Positions 33,322 through 45,091 of a stretch of DNA of 64,000 bases are shown here, piece after piece. Below the pieces are notes generated by a model, which was not told the DNA's origin, did not search any database, and worked only from the letters and a program-made list of their open reading frames with translations. Every line of letters begins with the position of its first letter. The first letter of the stretch is position 1. The translations under genes and the position numbers were made by a program. Where the stretch lies: assembly GCA_002104935.1 (NCBI GenBank), contig MCGT01000018.1, forward strand, positions 248,001 to 312,000. Direction: 5' to 3'. Source of the stretch: Hesseltinella vesiculosa (lineage: Eukaryota; Mucoromycota; Mucoromycetes; Mucorales; Cunninghamellaceae).

Positions 33322-34135
33322 CTACTTGGTATTAAGGAGGGTGAATTTCGGGGTAATGGTATCCTTTTGCTTATTAGCAGCGTCGCTGAGAATGTCATTG
33401 ATCGTCGAGGCGTCAAGACGGCTGGTGATGGTGGCAGCATTGGTGGTCAGCACAGTGTCAATGACGGCAAGCGCATCGTTGGTCATAGCTGAAAACTCAT
33501 ACAACTTGACAGCTTCTTCACAGGCCAGGATGCCAGGATGGTGCTTGTTCACAAAGCTGATCACACGGTCGCGATTGGTTTCAGATTGGCAGCAATCATT
33601 CTTGACCCCGCGTTTACTAGCAAACATGCGGTCTTCAGCCGTCAATGCTAATAAAAAAAAATGATGAGACATACCTACGTCGTGTTTTGGCTGGGAATCA
33701 CCTTTTCGGGCATCTTTCTGAATCCAAGAGTGGAAGGGGTGCTTCTCACGGTTGTTGGGGCCGCGGTTCCCAAAGACATCGTACTCAGCATACAGCACCT
33801 TGGCACGCAAGCACAGGTCGTACAATCGATAGTTTAATTCAGTCACCGACACGTCCGAATCTTCCAAGCCCTGGCTATAAATTGAAAGCAAGCGCAAATA
33901 CGATACTTTCAAATCTTGCAAAGCCAAGCTTGCCAACGCCTAATCAAAATCAGGGAAAAAAAAAACTGTGAGTATCGTTTCCCTTTTCTTTTCATCTTAC
34001 GTCATCAGTCAACACCAAGGACGGGACGGTGGTTTCCATGAGATCCTTGACAACCCTGGCTCGCGCTTTGAGGATATCTTCAGAGGCGATCTTAATTACA
34101 CTAACAGGCTTGGTAGCGGTGTTACTAGCACTCAT
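33322..34135 (-). CDS. Protein of unknown function
   Basis: The protein starts MSASNTATKPVSVIKIASED. It continues KVSYLRLLSIYSQGLEDSDV, YRLYDLCLRAKVLYAEYDVF, then VISFVNKHHPGILACEEAVK, and ends KDTITPKFTLLNTK. It is about 230 aa, mostly helical in appearance, with no signal peptide or TM segment. Two introns (about 33940-34000 and 33652-33672 plus flanks) interrupt it. I do not recognise a family. It lies upstream of the PLD gene on the same strand with a ~290-bp gap. Confidence 0.6.
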
Positions 34136-34568
34136 GTTGCTGGGGAGATAAAAGAGGAGAAAAAAAAATACAGAGAAAAAAGACAAGCTCAGCACCACTT
34201 CTTTTATCACTGGCGTTTCCATGAGGACTAATAGAACCTGTGAATGAGCCTGTGAAGCGTGGCTGGCTTTTAAATGGTTTTCTATACTGTAAACGGAAGC
34301 CATGCGCACGAAGCATTCACTTGCGTCAGCCAAGACCGCCCAAGAACCGCTAATAGCAAGTACATGGCCTTGTCAGCGTGCTAGGACCACCTACGCAACT
34401 CGGACGACTTCGAATCTACAATCGCTGCTGATATGGAAATACACCACCAGGGGGTTTTTTTTTTAGAAAAATCCGCTCCACCCTTTTTTTTGTTTTTTCA
34501 ACACTTTTTTTCTTTTGCTGCGACTAGCTCAAAAAAAAAAAAAAAAAAAAAAGTGCATCAACGTAATA
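34136..34568. promoter_or_regulatory. Divergent intergenic region before the DCAF4-like gene
   Basis: 433 bp between two divergent starts. Pyrimidine-rich and A-tract sequence (about 22 A at 34530-34551) directly precedes the DCAF4 start. Nothing else is recognised. Confidence 0.4.
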
Positions 34569-36032
34569 ATGCCCCTAGACATACCCGGTTATTATTATGA
34601 TGAAGCCAAGAATCGCTACTTCAAAGTTGAAAAGACAGGCCCCCACAGCATGGCCACCATCACCCAGCAACGCCGTGAACAAGATCAGCAATGGAAACGT
34701 CAGAAACGATTAGCCAAACGAAAAAAGAAGGACAAACCGTCACTTTCCATGTACAAGTTCACCCGCAGCCGATCGCTGGCGCCTTGCCAGGATCCTCGCT
34801 CATTACTACTGCAGGCCACGCGATCTTGGACAACAAGCCTCCAATGCCAGACGCCGGTGCGATTGGAAGGACCTCCTGGCAGCCATGCGCTAAAGACGAA
34901 TCGATTAGCATTTGATCATGGCACCGGCCAATGCACCATGGCCAGCCTGGATGGCCGCTTAGTCCGCTATAGCTACCAGTGCGATCCCTTCTTTACCGCC
35001 TGGCCGTGCAGCGCAGCGTCTTGGTCCGTCGATGCGCAAGTCACGTCGATGCAGTATGGCCCTATCTACACCCTCAGCAGCCAACAACAAGTCCAACCGA
35101 TCCTCGGCTGCACTATGGGCTCTGGCCCGACCAACCCCAATCGGCTCTGGCGCTACCTGTTGCCTCTGCCTGAGCCTCTGACCGAGGACCAAGCAGACCA
35201 GCTCTGGCAACACCGCTCTGATTCGACCGCGGTGCAACTTGAACCCCAACGGGTGGCGCCCATCGTCGACCCTGTGCTGCTGCCCGAACCCTTGTGGGAC
35301 AGCAGTTTTGCCGTTGGTCGAGACACTTTTTGGTGCAGCCATTGGTCACCAGCCCACAACGTCATCCTCGTCGGGTCCACACGCCACCTGACCGTCTTGT
35401 CCAGCGGCTTCGACATGCTGGCCCGGATCTCAAGCTCGTCGGAGGTCTTTGCCACCTCTCAGTCGTCCTCCCAACCTAGCCTGGCCTGGGTCGGCTGCCG
35501 CAACGGAAAGCTGTCAGCCGCTGACCGCCGTGTCCGTGCCTCTTTTGTGCTCCACTTTCGCCACCGCACCGCCATCACCCACCTACGACCCATGGACGAC
35601 TGGCACTCGGGCCACGATTTACTGGCGGCTAGCATGGATGGCCAGCTGTCGCTCTGGGACCGCCGCTTTCCAAAGACGCCCACCCGCTCGCTGCAGGACC
35701 ACCAGAACGAACACACACGCGACCTAGGCTTCGATGTGGACGTCACCGACACGTTCACGGTCGCCATGGCGGGCAACGATCACCGCGTTCGGATCTGGTC
35801 CCTGTTGGACCACCAGCCCACCGTCATGCCTAGCTGGACAAGCCCTGCCCTCAGCGGCGCAGTGCCTTCGGTCTCTCTCCTTGCCAACCCGCCTCCCATC
35901 CAACCTGCCTGGTCCCACTTGATCCCTGATATTCAAAACGCCCGCGCCGGTCGCCGACCTGGCCTGTTGATCTGCTCCCAGCATCCTCATGCTGAATCTC
36001 CTTCCTTGAACTGGTATACCATTCGGTCCTAG
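34569..36032 (+). CDS. DCAF4-like WD40 protein (DDB1-CUL4-associated factor)
   Basis: The start MPLDIPGYYYDEAKNRYFKV matches the N-terminal signature of DCAF4 (I-P-G-x-Y-Y-D...RYFK), followed by a Lys/Arg-rich linker. Five or more WD40-type strands follow, for example GQCTMASLDGRLVRYSYQ, LLAASMDGQLSLWDRRFP and TVAMAGNDHRVRIWSLLD. DCAF proteins are substrate receptors of CRL4 ubiquitin ligases. The gene is a single exon of about 490 codons and GC-rich, in contrast to its intron-rich neighbours. I took the ATG at 34569 rather than the upstream in-frame Met, since the upstream part is encoded by an A-tract. Confidence 0.8.
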   Translation: MPLDIPGYYYDEAKNRYFKVEKTGPHSMATITQQRREQDQQWKRQKRLAKRKKKDKPSLSMYKFTRSRSLAPCQDPRSLLLQATRSWTTSLQCQTPVRLEGPPGSHALKTNRLAFDHGTGQCTMASLDGRLVRYSYQCDPFFTAWPCSAASWSVDAQVTSMQYGPIYTLSSQQQVQPILGCTMGSGPTNPNRLWRYLLPLPEPLTEDQADQLWQHRSDSTAVQLEPQRVAPIVDPVLLPEPLWDSSFAVGRDTFWCSHWSPAHNVILVGSTRHLTVLSSGFDMLARISSSSEVFATSQSSSQPSLAWVGCRNGKLSAADRRVRASFVLHFRHRTAITHLRPMDDWHSGHDLLAASMDGQLSLWDRRFPKTPTRSLQDHQNEHTRDLGFDVDVTDTFTVAMAGNDHRVRIWSLLDHQPTVMPSWTSPALSGAVPSVSLLANPPPIQPAWSHLIPDIQNARAGRRPGLLICSQHPHAESPSLNWYTIRS

Positions 36033-36214
36033 CCCTGCCTTTGTCCCTCTGCTTCGCGTCTCCATTTTGATACCCTGCCGTCCACCGAATCCACTCATTA
36101 AAACATGCAAACTCATTTTCATCATTTACTTCTGGATATGGAGGGGAATGGGGAGGATGGGAGACAGAGAGAAGCATGCTGTGCTACAATACAAGAAAAA
36201 GGAGGCAGGCTGGA

Positions 36215-39067
36215 TCAAGTGTTTTGCACAATTTTGATTTCATTCAGCAGCTCGTCACTGTTCAGCCAGGCCATATCGTCACCGAGGACAAAGTCGTCGT
36301 CATCGTCCCCTTGGTTCATGCCAGTGATGCTGAGATTCTTTTCATTGGCCAAATGCAACAGGCAAATGAAGCAGAACGGCACCGAGATATCACGCATGAC
36401 TTTGACCGGATACATTTTCTTCAGGTTGTGGATGACCTCGGTAAACTTGAGCTCACCATGCACCACTGCTGTGACTTGTTCTTGCGCTTGTTCCTATTGA
36501 AAAAAAAAAAAAACAGGGGCTGGTCAGCCGGTTGCTCTTTCCAATATCCGCTGGTTTTACTGGGGGAGGGAGAGTCAGGGCTTTCCAGAGATTTTCTTTC
36601 AATTTCTTGACATCCACACGCTTGGCCTTCTTGGCATAATCCATAAACGGCGGCTTGACTTTCTTGACTTGGCTACCCACCAAAGGGTCGTCGTACACTT
36701 GCGAGTCGTACAAATCCTGTGTGTCATCGTCATACATGGTATCTGGGTACATGGATGACATTTCGTCAAACGGCGTGCTGTCTGTAAAAATAGGGAGGCG
36801 TCCGTCAGCTCTTTTCCAATCGCCGACAACACACTTACCCATCTCAATGTGGTCAGGCTCGGTGGTATCAAGAGGAGGTTCATTATAGTCCAGATCATCT
36901 GCCCAGAAATCAGCGTCAGGGTTATCCAAAGTAGAAGGTTCTTCGGGTTCGTTGGTTTGGATGGGATCTAAAAAAAAAGAGGGGTAAGCCGCAGCTCTGG
37001 CCTTTTGTGATTGCCACTCACCAGGCAAGTCGTCCAAGTCACTTTGGCGGGAGCGTAAGAATTTCTTGGGGCGAAGCAACTAGGAAATGGACAGAAAAGG
37101 TTGAATGTTCTTCCACTTCGACCACTTGCACTTACGGTGATCTTGGGCTTTAAGAAGTAACGCAGAAGCTGTTTGGAAGAAAAGTGCTGATCGTCTGGGA
37201 GGAGCAGGGTGGCAGGGTCTCTGGTCATTTGCTGTTGGGTCAGGGTGATGTTGGTGCGTTTGTTTTTGCCAAAGATGTCTTCTTCTCGGACTTCTTCACC
37301 ATTCAAAAAGTCAATGGCTGTGTCGACTTGCAGCTTCTTCTTGTTGGTATGCTCCGGTGCGTCGCCTGGTCCTCCTGGTGACTCTGTCTCGGCCACTGAG
37401 GTATTATCTTGTGTGGAAGATGGCTCTGGTTTTTCAATATCTACAGCACCATGCATGAGAATCAGTGGATGACGTTTTTTTTGTTTTGTTTTGTTATTTC
37501 TTGGGTTACCTCGTCGGGCTCGTCGCAGTTTCCAATGTTCAGGCCCGGCCCAGGTCTTGGACAGGGTGGTATCAAAGTAGGAAAGGAGATCGGTTTCTTG
37601 CTGAGAGGACATGATGGAGAAAGGGTTGTCTTGGGGCTCATCGGGTTCTAGCTGGAGTGGTTCATGGTCTTGGTCGGGTTGGGTGTCGTCCAGCACGTCG
37701 GCAAACGGGTCAGCAAAGCCTTGGTCATGGTCATTGGCTTGCTCGTCTTCTTGGAAATCGAATGCATCAAAGCCATAGTCATAGTCTTCGTCGACGATCG
37801 GATTTTCAGGCTCTTGTTCGTCGGGATCCTTTTCTTTACTGACTTCGTTGAGCTCGTCCATGATGTCGTTGCCGTCCTTGAAAAAGTCGATGTTCATCAG
37901 GGTGGGACACACAACCAATTTGTCAAAGTCGTCATCCATGCGAAGTTTGGCTAAGGGAAAAGAATGAGAGGTTGGTTTTTTTTTCAGGGGAGTCCGCTTG
38001 CCTCGTAGGTTGGTGATGTCCATGATAGATTCGTGCGTCAGGGCATGTTGTCCCGGATCGTCAAAGAGAATGAGCTGACTACCGAGTTCCATTTCATCGA
38101 TGGGAGGCGTGGTCGCTGAATCGATGTCCATGTCGTCGGCAGAGGGTGAGTTGTTGGGCGGCTCGGCGACGGCATCGATGGGAATGGCAAGCTGCTGATC
38201 GTCGTCGTCCACTTGCTCGGGCCGGGCATCAGACGAGTCAAAGATGATTTTGCCGTCTTGATCCAGCGACAGCACGTTCAGCAGCAACCCGCGCGCACCG
38301 CCTTCGTCAAAATCCGCAGACGTCTTCTTGAACAACGGGTCGACCGAGAAATCCACGTCCAGTTTCTTGACGGCGAGGGAGGAGAAGTCCTTCAGCAGGG
38401 TTTTTTCAGATCGATTGCCCTGAGTGAAAGAGGGAAGAGGTGAGCTCGCATTGTTTTGCTGTGGAAAATAGCCGTTACTTTGCGTCGAGTTCGTTTTTCA
38501 GCCTCTTGTTCCCCATCGTCATTCGCATCTACATCAGAAAACAAATGATGGCTGCCATGAGGTCCAGCCCGGTCAAAATAACAAAAGACTTACTGCCATG
38601 ATCGGCCAGACCGGTCAAGAGTTTGCCTGTTTCCGAAGCCACCGAGTCCACACGGGAGGTATAGATCTTGACGCACCCATCTAGCGTGCATGAGGCTCGC
38701 TGGAAGTTGATGGTATCGCCATCACGAATAAATGTCATTTCATGGAAATAGTCGATCAAGGCAAAGTTCCAGCTGTTGGCCGCATTGATTTTCTAAAAGA
38801 CAGGCGTAAGACCATTCAGCAAAGAACCCATGAGAAACTTACATTGTCGGTCGCCATCTTGAGCCATTCTTCAAAGTTGGAATACATCTGTTCGGGGGAA
38901 ACGGTGGGCAGGACATTGTCGACTTGAATAGGCTCGCTGTTGTTGCTGATGGGTTGGCGTGATAATAAATCCCGATGCACCATGCTGTTGTCTGATCGCC
39001 GGTCTTGGCGAGATCGTTTGCGATTGTTATTGCGGAACGATGGCCGCTGGAGTGTTGATTGAACCAT
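36215..39067 (-). CDS. BRN1: Condensin complex non-SMC subunit 2 (Barren/BRN1/NCAPH)
   Basis: The protein starts MVQSTLQRPSFRNNNRKRSR. It contains YSNFEEWLKMATDN, KINAANSWNFALIDYFHEM and RASCTLDGCVKIYTSRVDSV, which are hallmark Barren N-terminal sequences, then an Asp-rich middle and a C-terminal winged-helix-like end YPVKVMRDISVPFCFICLLH followed by NEKNLSITGM. It is the kleisin that bridges SMC2-SMC4 and recruits the HEAT subunits for mitotic chromosome compaction. Several short introns interrupt it. The size of about 800 aa is usual. It is convergent with the DCAF4-like gene (183 bp between stops). Confidence 0.92.
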
Positions 39068-39699
39068 GATAACAGGAGCAAAAACAATCGATTAAGACAA
39101 AAAAAAAATAAAAATAAAAAAAGGCACTCTTGCGCGCCCGCCTGACTCGCCACTTTTGACACCTGTGTGCTGTGATTGGCCCGTGTGATCTGCCAAACGA
39201 AGCGAAGCGTCTCTTTGGGGTCGAAATGAAAGTGTCCATGGCTCATTCTACGCTGGGCCGTAAGAAGCGGCTCCTTCCCCTCCTTAAAAACGGCAGGATC
39301 GAGCCCATCCTCGTTTACAAAGCCAAGAGGCCCTCTGAAAAGGGTGATGCATCCCCGCCATAGAGAGTGTAAAATGAGAGGGGGCCATTGACCACAACCT
39401 TGCACGGGGCGTTGATTGGCCCCGGCCGTCTGCACCTTTGGACAATGAATCGGCTGTGCGCCAAAAACAAGCGTCCAGAAATGGAAACCTTTTCTTCCAT
39501 TTTTGACGCACAAGTAGAAAAAATGCTACTTTTTTTTTTTTTTCTGATTTTTTCATTTATTTCCTTTCTCTTTTACCTTGGCCATCTGATCATTCTGTCT
39601 CTGTTGTTGAACTGTCGCTGGTACAGATGCATGACCGATTGTCTTGAAACTTTGCAACAAAAGGAAACAAGAACGGGGATATTTTTTTAGAAGAGCCAA
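39068..39699. promoter_or_regulatory. Divergent intergenic region, BRN1 and membrane-protein gene
   Basis: 632 bp between divergent starts. It contains two 'attggcc' (CCAAT-like) motifs near 39174 and 39414 and A/T tracts. Open frames here have no conserved content. No gene is supported. Confidence 0.45.
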
Positions 39700-41637
39700 A
39701 TGGAACCTTTGACAACGAATGAATCATCGATCGGATATGCGTCTTACCAACAACAATACCTTGGTCATGGAGAATTTGTCCCCAATGACTTGGCGTCCAT
39801 TGTCCTATTTTTCTCCATCATCGGGCTTCTGGTGGTGTCGTTTGTTTTTTACTTTTGGTTTACAGAATGGCACAAGGTGCCTGCCCAGCAACGGCATGAA
39901 GAAGCGCTCGAACGCCAGAAAGAAGTGGATCAACTTGTCGAGAACCTCCAAGAGCAAGTCAAAGCTGTCTTCAAAATCCCCGTGGCCGCCCTGATCAGGA
40001 TCGTCTGCCGAGGCACTTTTTTTTCGTCCACCTACCCGCCTCTCACCCCCACTGTCCACTTCCGACAGAACGCCAGCCTGACCACCTACCTGTCGCCTCC
40101 GCCGACGACGGCCGTGGTGTCTCGAGAACAATACAATGTCTGGGCTCACCGTGTGCATCATGCGTTTTCGCTGCTGTTCCTCCTTGGTTTTGCCGTCGGC
40201 CTCATCACCCTCCTGGTCGGCGCCAGCGGCCCAGTCACCCATGCCACCAGCGCCACTCTCCAGGCTGCTCTGTTCCTCCTGGTCCTCTGCACCAACCTCT
40301 TCCTCATCACCCGCCAGCGCTATTACTATCGTCACCGGAAGCAGCTCTTTGGCGAGGATGATGCCCACCTCAATGCCGTTTACAAGACCCACTTCGACAG
40401 CTGGGACAACACCCTGGCCAATTGGATCCAACTAGCCATCCTGATCATCGAGTTTTTCCAGCTCCTGACCTTCCCTTTACGTGATCTTATCACCGTCAAC
40501 TCTTTCTCCACCTCCGACGACACGCCCTCCTCGTTTTCGCATTTCCTATCCATCCTGCTCAATGCTGGAGGCTTGATGCCAGACATGCGCACACCCGTCT
40601 GGTACACCTATACCTTGTGGACAGCTCTTGTCATGACGCTTTTCAGTCTTATTGTCGCTGTCCTTGTCCATGGTCTGAACGTGTGGCGCCCTTACAAGAT
40701 CCCCAACAGCTGGGTCCGCTGGTGCATCCCTGTGGCGGTAAGGCTCTTCACTTCCCTTTGCGTGCCAATGTTTTTCTTTTTTTTTTTTTCTAGACCCTGT
40801 TGTATATCCCGGTGCTTGTAAGTGAAGAGTGAGTGTGGACGACCGAGCACGGCTGACCTTTTTTTTTTTTTTGCTTAGACCACGTTTGTCAGCTCAGCTG
40901 CTTGTCAATCGTTGAATGTGCCGACGAACGTCTATGCGTCGACGTTGAGGTGCCACGCCCCTAATATATCACAGCAGTCTTACCTATGGATGTCCTTGAT
41001 TGGCTACATCGTGGCGTATTTTTTGATGACCATGTTTCTGACCAGCTACGAGCGCATCCCTGTCCACAACGAAATTGCCTTTAAATCCATCAGCGTCGCC
41101 TTTATCAAGAACATGGGTAAGCGGCCGGAGAAAAGAGCCATGCCGTTTTTAACTTGAACTCCCTCTAGGCTTGCTCTTGGCCATTGTGTTTTTACTCGTC
41201 GAGTCCACCACGAACAAAAACCGCATGCGGGCCATCTTGTCCATCATCATCCTCCTGACCATGATCTGCTACAATATCAAGACCAAGCCATGCTACGTTG
41301 ACAAGGTACACTCTCTCAGAAAAAAAAAACTGGGTACTTACGTTTTGTTGCTGCTGAAAAAAAAAAAAAAAAAAAAAAGATCAATTTCTTCCGTGTGGCC
41401 TCGTACAGCTGCATTCTGTGGACGTCTGTGCTGGTGGCCATCTTGAGTGACACCAATGCGGCACAAAACCTCGGGCCATTGTCTGTGCTCTGTGTCATCG
41501 TCAGTGGCTGGATCCTGATTATCGTGCTATTTATTATTCTCTATTGTGTTTACTACCGCATGTCTCGCCCTGTATCTCTCCTAGAAACCAAGACTACCCC
41601 GTCCGTCCCCTCCGGCCCTCCGTCCATCACTGTCTAG
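39700..41637 (+). CDS. Polytopic membrane protein of unknown function
   Basis: The protein starts MEPLTTNESSIGYASYQQQY. It is about 550 aa with at least nine hydrophobic segments, such as IVLFFSIIGLLVVSFVFYFW, FSLLFLLGFAVGLITLLVGA, LWTALVMTLFSLIVAVLVHG and LSVLCVIVSGWILIIVLFII. A charged loop lies after TM1 (RHEEALERQKEVDQLVENLQ), followed by a segment IKIPVAAL-like and RQRYYYRHRKQL. Four introns join in frame: about 40738-40793, 40812-40879, 41116-41168 and 41307-41379. The long second exon-intron junction contains a T-tract. I do not recognise the family. Similar multipass proteins of unknown function exist in Mucoromycota. Confidence 0.75.
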
Positions 41638-41771
41638 AGCCTCCCATTTCGGCCCATCCAGCATTCATTCAAATACTGAATAAATCAATGTCCTTTTTTT
41701 TTTCTTTACTGATCCGAGTCAATATACAGGAGATGAGAAGGGGAGAGAGATCAAGAGAGGGGAAAAAAAAT

Positions 41772-42854
41772 CTATTTGCTGTAGTCGTAGAAGCCCTTGC
41801 CAGACTTGCGGCCCAAATGACCTTGTTGCACCAGTTCATCCAAAGCCTTGGAGGCTTGCACCAAAGCAGGCTCAATTTTACCACCTTGAGCCCAGCCGTC
41901 ATTAATGAACTTCATGGTATCCAAACCCACAAACTAAAAAAAAAAAAAAAAGAGGAGTAAGGATTCCCCTTCAAGACATGGACGGTTCTTACATCGGCCA
42001 ATTCAAAAGGACCCATGGGCATACCAGCACCGAGCTTCATGGCGGTATCAATATCTTGGACAGAGGCATCACCACGATCCAATAGACGGAAAGCTTCAAA
42101 CATATAAGGCACCAACAGGCGGTTGACAATGAATCTTTGAAAGAAATCAGTCAGGCTGATCCCCCCCTTTTTTTTTCCAAGCGACTCACCCAGGCGTGTC
42201 TTTGCAAGAGACAGGGGTCTTGCCCACCTTTTTGGAAAAGTCATACAGATCTTGGAAGACATCGTCCGAGACAGCATCGGTGCGCACGACTTCAACGAGC
42301 TTCATGGCAGGCACAGGGTTGAAGAAGTGGAGACCGGCGAAACGGGCTTGACGGTCCACAGGGGTGGCCTGAGCAATGTCGGTGATAGGCAGCGACGAGG
42401 TGTTGGAGCAGAAGATGGCGTCCTTGGGCGCAGCCTTGTCCAAGGCTGCGAAGAGCGACTTTTTGACATCCAGGTTTTCTACAATAGCCTCCACCACCAG
42501 GTCGGCTTGGCTGACAGCACTGTTGGCATCGGTCGAAACGGCAATGTTGGCAAACACGTTGTCGACAAAGGCCTTTTGCTGCTGCTCGTCATCGGCAAAC
42601 TTCTTGCGGGCGACACGAGCCAAAGACTTGTTGATGATCTTTTCGCCATTGGCCAGGGCTGCATCGGAGGTGTCGACCATCGTCACCTTGCAGCCGGCTT
42701 GAGCAGCGACCTGCACAATACCAGAGCCCATGAGACCGGCGCCGATAATCGTCACGTTCTTGATATCCTTCAACATCGCCGTGCTGGTGGAGAAGCAGGC
42801 CTTGGCATTGCGCGAGTAAACCGAACGTTTCAAAGCAGAAGCAAACATGTTCAT
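41772..42854 (-). CDS. 3-hydroxyacyl-CoA dehydrogenase (HADH), mitochondrial
   Basis: The N-terminus [20 protein letters not shown] is Arg/Ser/Ala-rich, consistent with a mitochondrial targeting peptide. The Rossmann fold begins [20 protein letters not shown] (GxGxxG) and the acidic NAD-binding residue follows in TMVDTSD. The substrate side has [14 protein letters not shown] (Ser-Asn), [16 protein letters not shown] (catalytic His) and the C-terminal dimerisation domain [20 protein letters not shown] ending GKGFYDYSK. It oxidises L-3-hydroxyacyl-CoA with NAD+ in short-chain beta-oxidation. Two introns: about 41935-41992 and 42133-42190. A second Met (MFAS) two codons downstream is an equally good start. 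Confidence 0.93.
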
Positions 42855-43666
42855 CTCTATGGGAGACAGGTGGTGAAGAAAAGAGAAAAAACAAAAAACA
42901 ATCTACGAGAACGAGGTTGGTCTCCGCTTTTTGCTGACAAAAGAAATCACATGCAATGCCGCCAACTTTTTTTTTTTCTGCATTTGGCCTGGTGTCAAAA
43001 AGCAGGCTCTTTAGGCTTGTCCTTCATGCTGGGTTAATACCCACCTCTTGCAATTTTGAACCCGTGTACGCAACGATGGGTCAATTTATTCAGAGAAATG
43101 GAGCCCTGTGCGTTTTTTTTTACAGGTTGCCTGGAGGGTCCCCTGGCCAAAATGGCCGATTTTTCATTTTTTTTTAGCTGGGCGATCCGAAGCGTCCAAA
43201 CAACCTTGAGCAAACCTGGCTGGGCAACCTATACGAATCGACGAGATTTTTTCACCACCATCATCCTTCATGCATTTGTGCACCCTTACAAAATATCAGA
43301 TCGATCGGATCACCCAAAAGTGCTGCAGAGCATTTGACTTCTTTTTTCGAGATGATGAATCATAGTTTGGCTGGAGGTTCAATCTCCGCGAAGCTCCTTT
43401 TGATGCCTGGCTGGCGCACACAGGGCAGCCTACCAGCCTCGATCGTGTAAAGTACGCCAGTCCAATGCCGACACCGTTTAAGTCAATGTCAATTTGTTCT
43501 TTCGCTGCCGTGCCTGTTGCGATGTCGCTCTCTGAGCTTGGCTTGACGAAAGCAGCTAGCCGCCCTGACCAATCACAACAAGGCTCAGGCGGCCAAAAAA
43601 AAAAAAAAATGGACACCCGCGTTCGTTTTTTTTTTTTTTATTCTATTTTTTTTTCTCTTGATCGTA
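42855..43666. repeat. Intergenic region with degenerate dispersed repeat
   Basis: The stretch 43190-43410 shares blocks in the same order with 52790-53000: 'tggctgggcaacct', 'gattttttca', 'ttcatgcat', 'aaaag.gctg' and 'tctccgc'. The stretch 43120-43200 shares 'tcccctggc.aaaa' and 'gcgatc.ga' with 53165-53240. No coding potential is seen. It could be a decayed LTR- or MITE-like element. Confidence 0.5.
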
Positions 43667-45091
43667 ATGGCCGAGCCCACAGATGACATTGATAGCCATT
43701 CAGGCTTTCGTCTAAGGTAACGAAATACAGCCACTTACCTTGTCCCTCTCTTTTTTATTGCTATTTACTGATCAGTCATCCACTGTCTTTTTTCTCTCTC
43801 TTTTTTTTTTTTTTTTCGTTGGCTTTCGACTAGGGAACGATTTTTGGACGATGGCAAAGTCACCAGCTTTTTAAAAAAGGATCCGCTGGTACAATGCCAC
43901 GATCTGACATCCCATGTAGCACTGTGGCATTCGATCCATGTTGGCGTCAAGCCATCCAGTAACTGGGCCACTATTGCCATTGTAGAGCGGATTCTCCCAG
44001 GCGATGACGGCATTCTGGTCGTCCGTCTCACAAACATGCGCGGCTACGTCTTCTATGTCTTCTTTTCTGGAAAAGCAGCTGATCAATTCAAGAACAAGAT
44101 CAGAATGGGCTCCATCGTCGGCTTCACCAAGCCCACGATTCTTCGACCTGGGGATGTAAGACGTCTTCGACCGTCCGCTTCGACCGACCCACCCCCCTTT
44201 CTTTATCGGTTTTAGGTAGACTCGGCTGTCGGCTTGCACGTGGCTCATTTGTATCAAGTCTGGCTGATAGGCACGAGCAAAGATCTGGGCCAGTGCGAAG
44301 CCTACGTCAACAACACAACACAATGCCCGGCCACCCTCGACCAGCGGTCAGGCACCCTCTGCGACAAACATCTCGTCACGATCTGTGGCAAATCCAAAAA
44401 CACGCGCATGGAATTTGCGTCGGGCGACAGTGGATTGGAAATCGGCTGGGCCACCACCAAGCTCGCACGAAACGGCCAAACCAAATACCAGCGCATGGAC
44501 GTCGCCTCCCAGGCCAGCAAGAACATGAACAAAACCTTCACCTATGTGATCCCCGGCAAGGGTCCCATCAACACTCTAGGCAAACTCATCCGCAAAGAAG
44601 TCGTGCAAGATCCCAAAAAGGTGGCCAAGGAAAAAAAAGCCTGGACGTAAGCAGACCCAAGCGAGGGATAAAAGTGAGCCTGACGCCTTTCGCTTCCGCT
44701 GGCCATGCAGCCAATTTTTAGAAGGAAGAAGCGACCCAGGCGCCATGATGATTCGGAAACTCAAAGGCATCGAGGAAAAAGAAGCAGGTAAAAGAACCGC
44801 ATCCGCCACACCTCTCTTGGCTTCTTCCAACTCACTTTTCATTCTTATAGTCAATGTACTATCAAAAGAAGCCTTTTTGAAGATCCACAACAAAACACCC
44901 ATGGAAAAGGAAGAAGCCCAAGCAAAGGCAAGTAAAAAACCCCATGGGAAAAAAACTTAGGTGCAGGAGTCTCACCACCTGTTTATTTTTCCCCTGCACA
45001 GAAACGATCGATCGATATGTTACTGGCACAGCAACAACGCAAGAAAGCAAAAAAACTCAACGATGAGGACCCCAAGTTCGTGTACCTCTGA
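43667..45091 (+). CDS. MCM10: MCM10 replication initiation factor, compact form
   Basis: After a short first exon (MAEPTDDIDSHSGFRL) the protein contains the MCM10 core: OB fold (HVALWHSIHVGVKPSSNWAT, MRGYVFYVFFSGKAADQFKN, GSIVGFTKPTILRPGD) and the zinc finger (LGQCEAYVNNTTQCPATLDQ, GTLCDKH). It then has QASKNMNKTFTYVIPGKGPI and a Lys-rich end (MLLAQQQRKKAKKLNDEDPK). MCM10 binds CMG helicase and DNA during origin firing. At about 350 aa it is shorter than yeast or human MCM10: the N-terminal coiled-coil region before the OB fold is nearly absent. Five short introns join in frame. Confidence 0.82.

Noticed and set aside
33359..33368. Another GTATCCTTTT on the plus strand as a U12 donor
   Set aside because: No plus-strand gene exists there; it falls within the minus-strand gene at 33322-34135.
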